In this document: one piece after another, positions 60,602 through 64,000 of the stretch
How the letters are laid out: each line of letters begins with the position of its first letter
Numbering within the stretch: the stretch's first letter is position 1
Assembly: GCF_029869545.1 (NCBI RefSeq)
Contig: NZ_JARWQD010000116.1
Span: 62,001-126,000 of the forward strand
Direction: 5' to 3'
Source of the DNA: Nocardia wallacei
Lineage (GTDB): Bacteria > Actinomycetota > Actinomycetes > Mycobacteriales > Mycobacteriaceae
Length of the DNA: 64,000 nt
Notes under the pieces: generated by a model
Told to the model about the DNA's origin: nothing
The model's input: the letters and a program-made list of their open reading frames with translations, nothing else
Databases searched by the model: none
Program-made: the position numbers and the translations under genes

Positions 60602-61329
60602 GTGAGCATTCCGCCCGCGGCCCGATGGGCGCTTGAACGAAACGATCGCCGGATCGTCTTCGCGGGCAACAGATCAGCCGCCCTGTTCGCCGACACCGGC
60701 ACCGCGACGGTCAGCAGGCACTGCCACCCGGCATGGAAGATCGTCCTGCCCCTGCACGACAACCCCGCCGAGATCTACGGCACTGCGGGCGGATCCGACC
60801 CGCCCGCCGCGTTGATCCCACCGCGGTGGCCACACCGCAGCCGTGTCGAAAACGGTTACGTCGCACTGTTTCTCGACGCGCACCAGCTGCCGCCGTCCCG
60901 CACTCCGATAGCTCTGTCACTGCCTCACAAACGACGACTCCTCGCCGCACTGGCCATCGGTGACGACCTCCGCGCCGCCCCGACCTCGCCGCCGTCTGCG
61001 ACGAACTCACGCGCACGCACCGCCGCGACACCGACCCGGACCCGCGCGTCGCCCTGGCACTCGACCGGCTCACCGAGGAGGGAACGCTGACCGAGCTCGC
61101 GGGCAGGGTCCGCCTGTCCGCCCCGCAGCTGCGCCGCCTCGTGCGCGCCGAGATCGGCGTCCCGCTGGCAAGCCTGCGCCGGTGGCACCGTTTGCGACAC
61201 GCCGTCATGGCGCTGCCCGGCGGTTCGGTGGCCGCCGCGGCCGCCGACGCCGGATTCGCCGATCAAGCGCACCTGGCCAGAACCGCACGCACCATGCTCG
61301 GCCGTTCACCCACCTCCCTCCTGAAGTAG
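60602..61329 (+). pseudogene. AraC-family regulator with a frameshift
   Basis: GTG 60602 starts an N-terminal cupin-like region (LPLHDNPAEIYGT, VENGYVALFLDAHQLPPSR). Around 60980 the frame breaks: after GDDLRAAP the normal continuation DLAAVCDELTRTHRRDTDPD and VALALDRLTEEGTL lies in another frame. The HTH half (ELAGRVRLSAPQLRRLVRAE, VAAAAADAGFADQAHLART, MLGRSPTSLLK) is intact in that second frame. A single missing base explains it. Either a recent pseudogene or a sequencing error in a GC-run. Confidence 0.65.
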
Positions 61330-61351
61330 GCGAGGTGCGTACGGTCGAGCC

Positions 61352-61924
61352 GTGAGCTTCTCGGTGCGGCCCGCTGCCTCGTTCGCCGATGTCGCGGTGA
61401 TCCTCGGGCCCAAGAATCCGCAGTCCTCGGTGTGCTGGTGCCTGAGTCACCGGCTCGATGCGAAGACCAACAAATCGCTGATCGGGTCGCAGCGCGGGGA
61501 GTACGTCAGGGCACTGACCGAATGCGACGTCGCACCGGGGGTGCTGGCCTACGACGGCGACGAGGTCGTCGGATGGGCGGCGGTCGCACCGCGGGCGGAT
61601 CTGCCGTTCGCGCGGTCGCACAAGATTCCGCACGTCGATGACTTGCCGGTCTGGTCGGTGTGGTGCTTCCGGGTTCGGGCGGGTCACCGCGGGCGCGGCA
61701 TCGCCCACGCGCTGCTCGACGGTGCGGTCGGCTTCGCCCGGCGGCACGGGGCACCGGCCGTCGAGGGCTATCCGGTCGACAACAAGGGCGAGAAGGTGGA
61801 CCTGACGATGGCGTATGTCGGGACTCGCGCGCTGTTCGAGGCGGCGGGATTCGTCCTGGCGAGCCACACCGACGCGGTGTCGGGCGGATTTCCGCGGGTC
61901 GTCATGCGCCGCGACCTGTCCTGA
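61352..61924 (+). CDS. GNAT-family acetyltransferase
   Basis: 190 residues from GTG 61352, 22 nt after the AraC frame. Core GNAT strand and acetyl-CoA loop: VVGWAAVAPRADLPF, VWCFRVRAGHRGRGIAHALL (the Q/RxxGxG/A motif), DGAVGFARRHGAPAVEGYPV. N-terminal CWCLSHRLD block and the C-terminal ALFEAAGFVLASHTD are typical of the group. Substrate unknown. Confidence 0.85.
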   Translation: MSFSVRPAASFADVAVILGPKNPQSSVCWCLSHRLDAKTNKSLIGSQRGEYVRALTECDVAPGVLAYDGDEVVGWAAVAPRADLPFARSHKIPHVDDLPVWSVWCFRVRAGHRGRGIAHALLDGAVGFARRHGAPAVEGYPVDNKGEKVDLTMAYVGTRALFEAAGFVLASHTDAVSGGFPRVVMRRDLS

Positions 61925-61940
61925 GCGGATCACAGGAATA

Positions 61941-61967
61941 TACATGCACACACATTAATTGCATGTA
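61941..61967. promoter_or_regulatory. Inverted repeat upstream of the RidA-like gene
   Basis: TACATGCA-N11-TGCATGTA, perfect 8-bp arms in an A/T-rich gap, 31 nt before the next start. Possible operator. Confidence 0.5.
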
Positions 61968-61998
61968 CAAGAACCATCCGTGAGAAAGGGAGTCAGTG

Positions 61999-62394
61999 AT
62001 GACCGGACAGCGCATCGAGAAGATCGCCACCACACCCGATTGGTATGCGCCGTACAAGATTTCGCAGGCGATCAAGGCGAACGGCCTCATCCACGTCTCG
62101 GGTCAGGCGGGCATCGACGAACAGGGACGGACCGTCTCCGACGAGTTCCTGACGCAGGGGCGGCAGGCGTTCGCCAACATCCGGCGGGTCCTGGCCGAGG
62201 CCGGGGCCGACCTCGGGGACGTGGTGAAGGTCGGCATCTTCGTCACCGATATGGCCGCCAACCTCGACAAGGTCATCCAGCTGCGCGGGGAGTTCCTCAC
62301 CGAGCCCTACCCCGCGGACACCTTGCTCGAGGTGTCCTCCCTCGCCCAGCCCGACTGGCAGATCGAAGTGGAAGTCACCGCCCTGGCGCGCTGA
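61999..62394 (+). CDS. RidA-family protein (YjgF/UK114)
   Basis: 131 residues from ATG 61999 with GGGAG six bases upstream. Family pattern: YKISQAIKANGLIHVSGQAG, RQAFANIRRVLAEAGADLGD, VVKVGIFVTDMAANLDKVIQ, and the C-terminal IEVEVTALAR. The conserved Arg that binds the intermediate in enamine deaminases is not at its usual RidA place. This suggests one of the divergent RidA-like groups. Confidence 0.88.
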   Translation: MTGQRIEKIATTPDWYAPYKISQAIKANGLIHVSGQAGIDEQGRTVSDEFLTQGRQAFANIRRVLAEAGADLGDVVKVGIFVTDMAANLDKVIQLRGEFLTEPYPADTLLEVSSLAQPDWQIEVEVTALAR

Positions 62395-62447
62395 GTTCGC
62401 AAGCGAGTGCAGCCCGCTCGGCACCCGATGCTGGCTAAGGTGGGCTC

Positions 62448-63809
62448 ATGGAACCCGCGAAGGTCGTGGTCATCGGCGGTGGTTTCGCCGGGGTCGAGTG
62501 CGCTCGCTACCTGGAGCGGCACCTGCGTCCGGAGGAGGCGTTCGTCCAGCTGGTCACGCCCGATGCCGGGCTGCTCTACCTGCCCCTGCTGCCGCAGGTC
62601 GCCTCGGGGGTGCTCAATCCGCGGTCGATATCGGTGTCGCTGCGGCGGGTGCTGCGCCGCACCGAGGTGGTGCCCGGCATGGCCGTCGGCGTGGATCCGA
62701 AGACCCGGCAGGTCGTGGTGCGCCGGTCGGCGGGCACCGAATGCGCCCTGGACTACGACCATCTGGTGCTGGCCCCGGGCAGCATCACCCGCGTGGCCGA
62801 CGTGCCGGGCCTGCACGACCACGGGTTCGGCATGAAGACCCTCGCCGAGGCCATGTACCTGCGCGACCACGTCCTGCAGCAGCTGGACGTGGCGGCCATG
62901 CGCGGCGAGGAGGACCTGGATCAGGAGCGGCTGAATTTCGTCACCATCGGCGCGGGATACGCGGGCACCGAGACCACCGCGGTGCTCAACAAGGTCACCC
63001 GGGCGGCCGCGCGCCGCTTCTTCCCCGAGGCCGAATCCCGCATGGTGCGCTGGCATCTGGTCACCCGGGGCGACCGGATCATGCCCGAGCTCGGCGAACG
63101 ACTGGGCGAGCGGGCCAAACAGAATCTCGCCGAGCGCGGCATCGAATTGATCTGCGGCGCTTCGGCGAAGGAGGTCACCGCGCACGGGGTCACGCTCACC
63201 GACGGCCGGTTCATTCCGTCGCGCACGGTGCTGTGGACCGCCGGGGTCGCACCCAGCCCGCTGGCGGGCCACCTGGGCGCCGCCACCGAGAAGGGGCGCA
63301 TCGTCGCCGACGCCGATCTCACCGTGCCCGGGCTCACCGGCGTGTGGTCCTGCGGCGACGCGACCGCGGTGCCCGACCTGACCGCCGACGACGGCGCCGT
63401 GTGCGCGCCCACCGCCCAGCACGCGATGCGGCAGGGCCGCCATCTCGGCAAGAACCTGGTGGCGGAGCTGCGTGGCGGGCGGCGGACACCGTATCGGCAC
63501 ACCGATCTGGGCATGGTCGTGGATCTGGGCGGCAAGGATGCCGTGGCGCGTCCGCTGAAGATCCCGTTGCGCGGTGTCCCGGCGCAATTCGTGACCCGCG
63601 GCTACCACCTGATGGCGCTGCGGACGCTCGTCGCGCGCGCCCGCGTCGCCTTCGACTGGGCCGTCCACGGGGTCACCGGCGACGACTTCCTGCGCATCGG
63701 CTACGGCGACCACGACACGCACACCATCGGCGGCTTCGAACAGACCGACTGCTACCTGCCCGCCGAGGAGGTCCCCACGGCCCTGAAAGCACTCTGCGCC
63801 ACGGACTGA
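62448..63809 (+). CDS. NAD(P)/FAD-dependent oxidoreductase, type II NADH dehydrogenase-like
   Basis: 453 residues from ATG 62448. Two Rossmann motifs: VVVIGGGFAGVECARYLERH (FAD) and VTIGAGYAGTETTAVLNKV (NADH). Other hallmarks: PLLPQVASGVLNPRSI, LVLAPGSITRVADVPGLHD, VLWTAGVAPSP, GVWSCGDATAVPDL and TAQHAMRQGRHLGKNLVAEL. The C-terminal LMALRTLVARARVAFDW could be the membrane-associating helix of Ndh proteins. It would pass electrons from NADH to quinone at the inner face of the membrane. Monocistronic here. Confidence 0.85.
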   Translation: MEPAKVVVIGGGFAGVECARYLERHLRPEEAFVQLVTPDAGLLYLPLLPQVASGVLNPRSISVSLRRVLRRTEVVPGMAVGVDPKTRQVVVRRSAGTECALDYDHLVLAPGSITRVADVPGLHDHGFGMKTLAEAMYLRDHVLQQLDVAAMRGEEDLDQERLNFVTIGAGYAGTETTAVLNKVTRAAARRFFPEAESRMVRWHLVTRGDRIMPELGERLGERAKQNLAERGIELICGASAKEVTAHGVTLTDGRFIPSRTVLWTAGVAPSPLAGHLGAATEKGRIVADADLTVPGLTGVWSCGDATAVPDLTADDGAVCAPTAQHAMRQGRHLGKNLVAELRGGRRTPYRHTDLGMVVDLGGKDAVARPLKIPLRGVPAQFVTRGYHLMALRTLVARARVAFDWAVHGVTGDDFLRIGYGDHDTHTIGGFEQTDCYLPAEEVPTALKALCATD

Positions 63810-64000
63810 AGGGCCACGGCCGGTGGCACCACGCGCCGCGCGGGCGGCCCGACTCCGATATCGGCGTCGAATTCCTCGAGGTCGCGGCGGTCAAGGAGTA
63901 TCCGGGTGGCTATCTGCTGCTGCGCACCCGCCGCCAGTACTCCGGTCTGCATCCCGACCATGCCCTCGGCTCCTGCGCCGACCGCAATCACGTTGTCCGG
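63810..64000. other. Window end; possible edge of an unassigned gene
   Basis: Open frames run off the window on both strands. A plus-strand frame reads SDIGVEFLEVAAVKEYPGGY and a minus-strand one DRRDLEEFDADIGVGPPARR. I cannot decide between them and recognise no family. Confidence 0.3.

Noticed and set aside
1..64000. CRISPR arrays, tRNA or rRNA genes
   Set aside because: No regularly spaced direct repeats, cloverleaf-like sequences or rRNA segments were seen by eye.

Overview
The window is high-GC actinobacterial DNA, most likely from Nocardia or a close mycolate-containing relative. The grounds are codon use, a cutinase with a long C-terminal extension, several TetR regulators, small secreted proteins with Sec or Tat signals, GTG starts, probable leaderless promoters and a giant multi-module protein with a papain-like end. 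The genus is an inference; no rRNA or other marker is present.

Layout. (1) 1-8756: the 3' part of a giant gene whose start lies upstream of the window. It encodes an MFS-like membrane module, degenerate ATPase-like modules, a DUF1023-like alpha/beta hydrolase, a bacterial sugar-transferase module and a caspase-like plus papain-like C-terminus. Three copies of one linker repeat separate the blocks. (2) 9.2-13.7 kb: MFS exporter, unknown protein, HisC-like aminotransferase, small secreted protein and SnoaL-like protein. (3) 13.8-26.4 kb: a patchwork of small membrane proteins, TetR regulators, NAD-dependent epimerases, a flavin amine oxidase and a DUF2867-like protein. It is broken up by a decayed IS21-type element, an IS701-type remnant and several pseudogenes. 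(4) 26.7-35 kb: a stray TrbL/VirB6-like membrane protein, MFS, secreted protein, WHxH protein, a 29-residue peptide, a carbamoyltransferase, and a four-helix membrane domain fused to a TetR regulator, divergent from another TetR gene. (5) 35-41 kb: TetR, Lrp, VOC proteins, a broken carotenoid oxygenase and a DoxX-like protein. (6) 41.3-46.4 kb: a compact minus-strand operon (acyl-AMP ligase, P450, acyl-ACP desaturase, ACP, KASIII-like protein with Ser for Cys) that looks like a fatty-acyl tailoring pathway. (7) 46.8-58.5 kb: secretion-themed genes: a Tat-exported berberine-bridge-type flavoprotein; an operon of MauE/DoxX-like protein, Tat-exported Tyr/Gly peptide, two-domain glycosyltransferase and secreted alpha-amylase; then cutinase, M14 carboxypeptidase, small secreted proteins and two about 30-residue hydrophobic peptides. 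(8) 58.5-63.8 kb: bicupin and TetR, DoxX-like, broken AraC regulator, GNAT, RidA-like protein and a type II NADH dehydrogenase-like flavoprotein.

Two families of operator-like sequences tie regions 2-4 together. CGRAAC-N5-GTTYC elements lie upstream of at least six genes between 13.8 and 34.3 kb, including tetR genes. CTATGT-N6-ACATAG palindromes occur four times between 11.3 and 26.5 kb. With the paralogous tetR and membrane genes they suggest a duplicated, partly decayed local regulon. All functions are read from sequence by eye; no database search was run.
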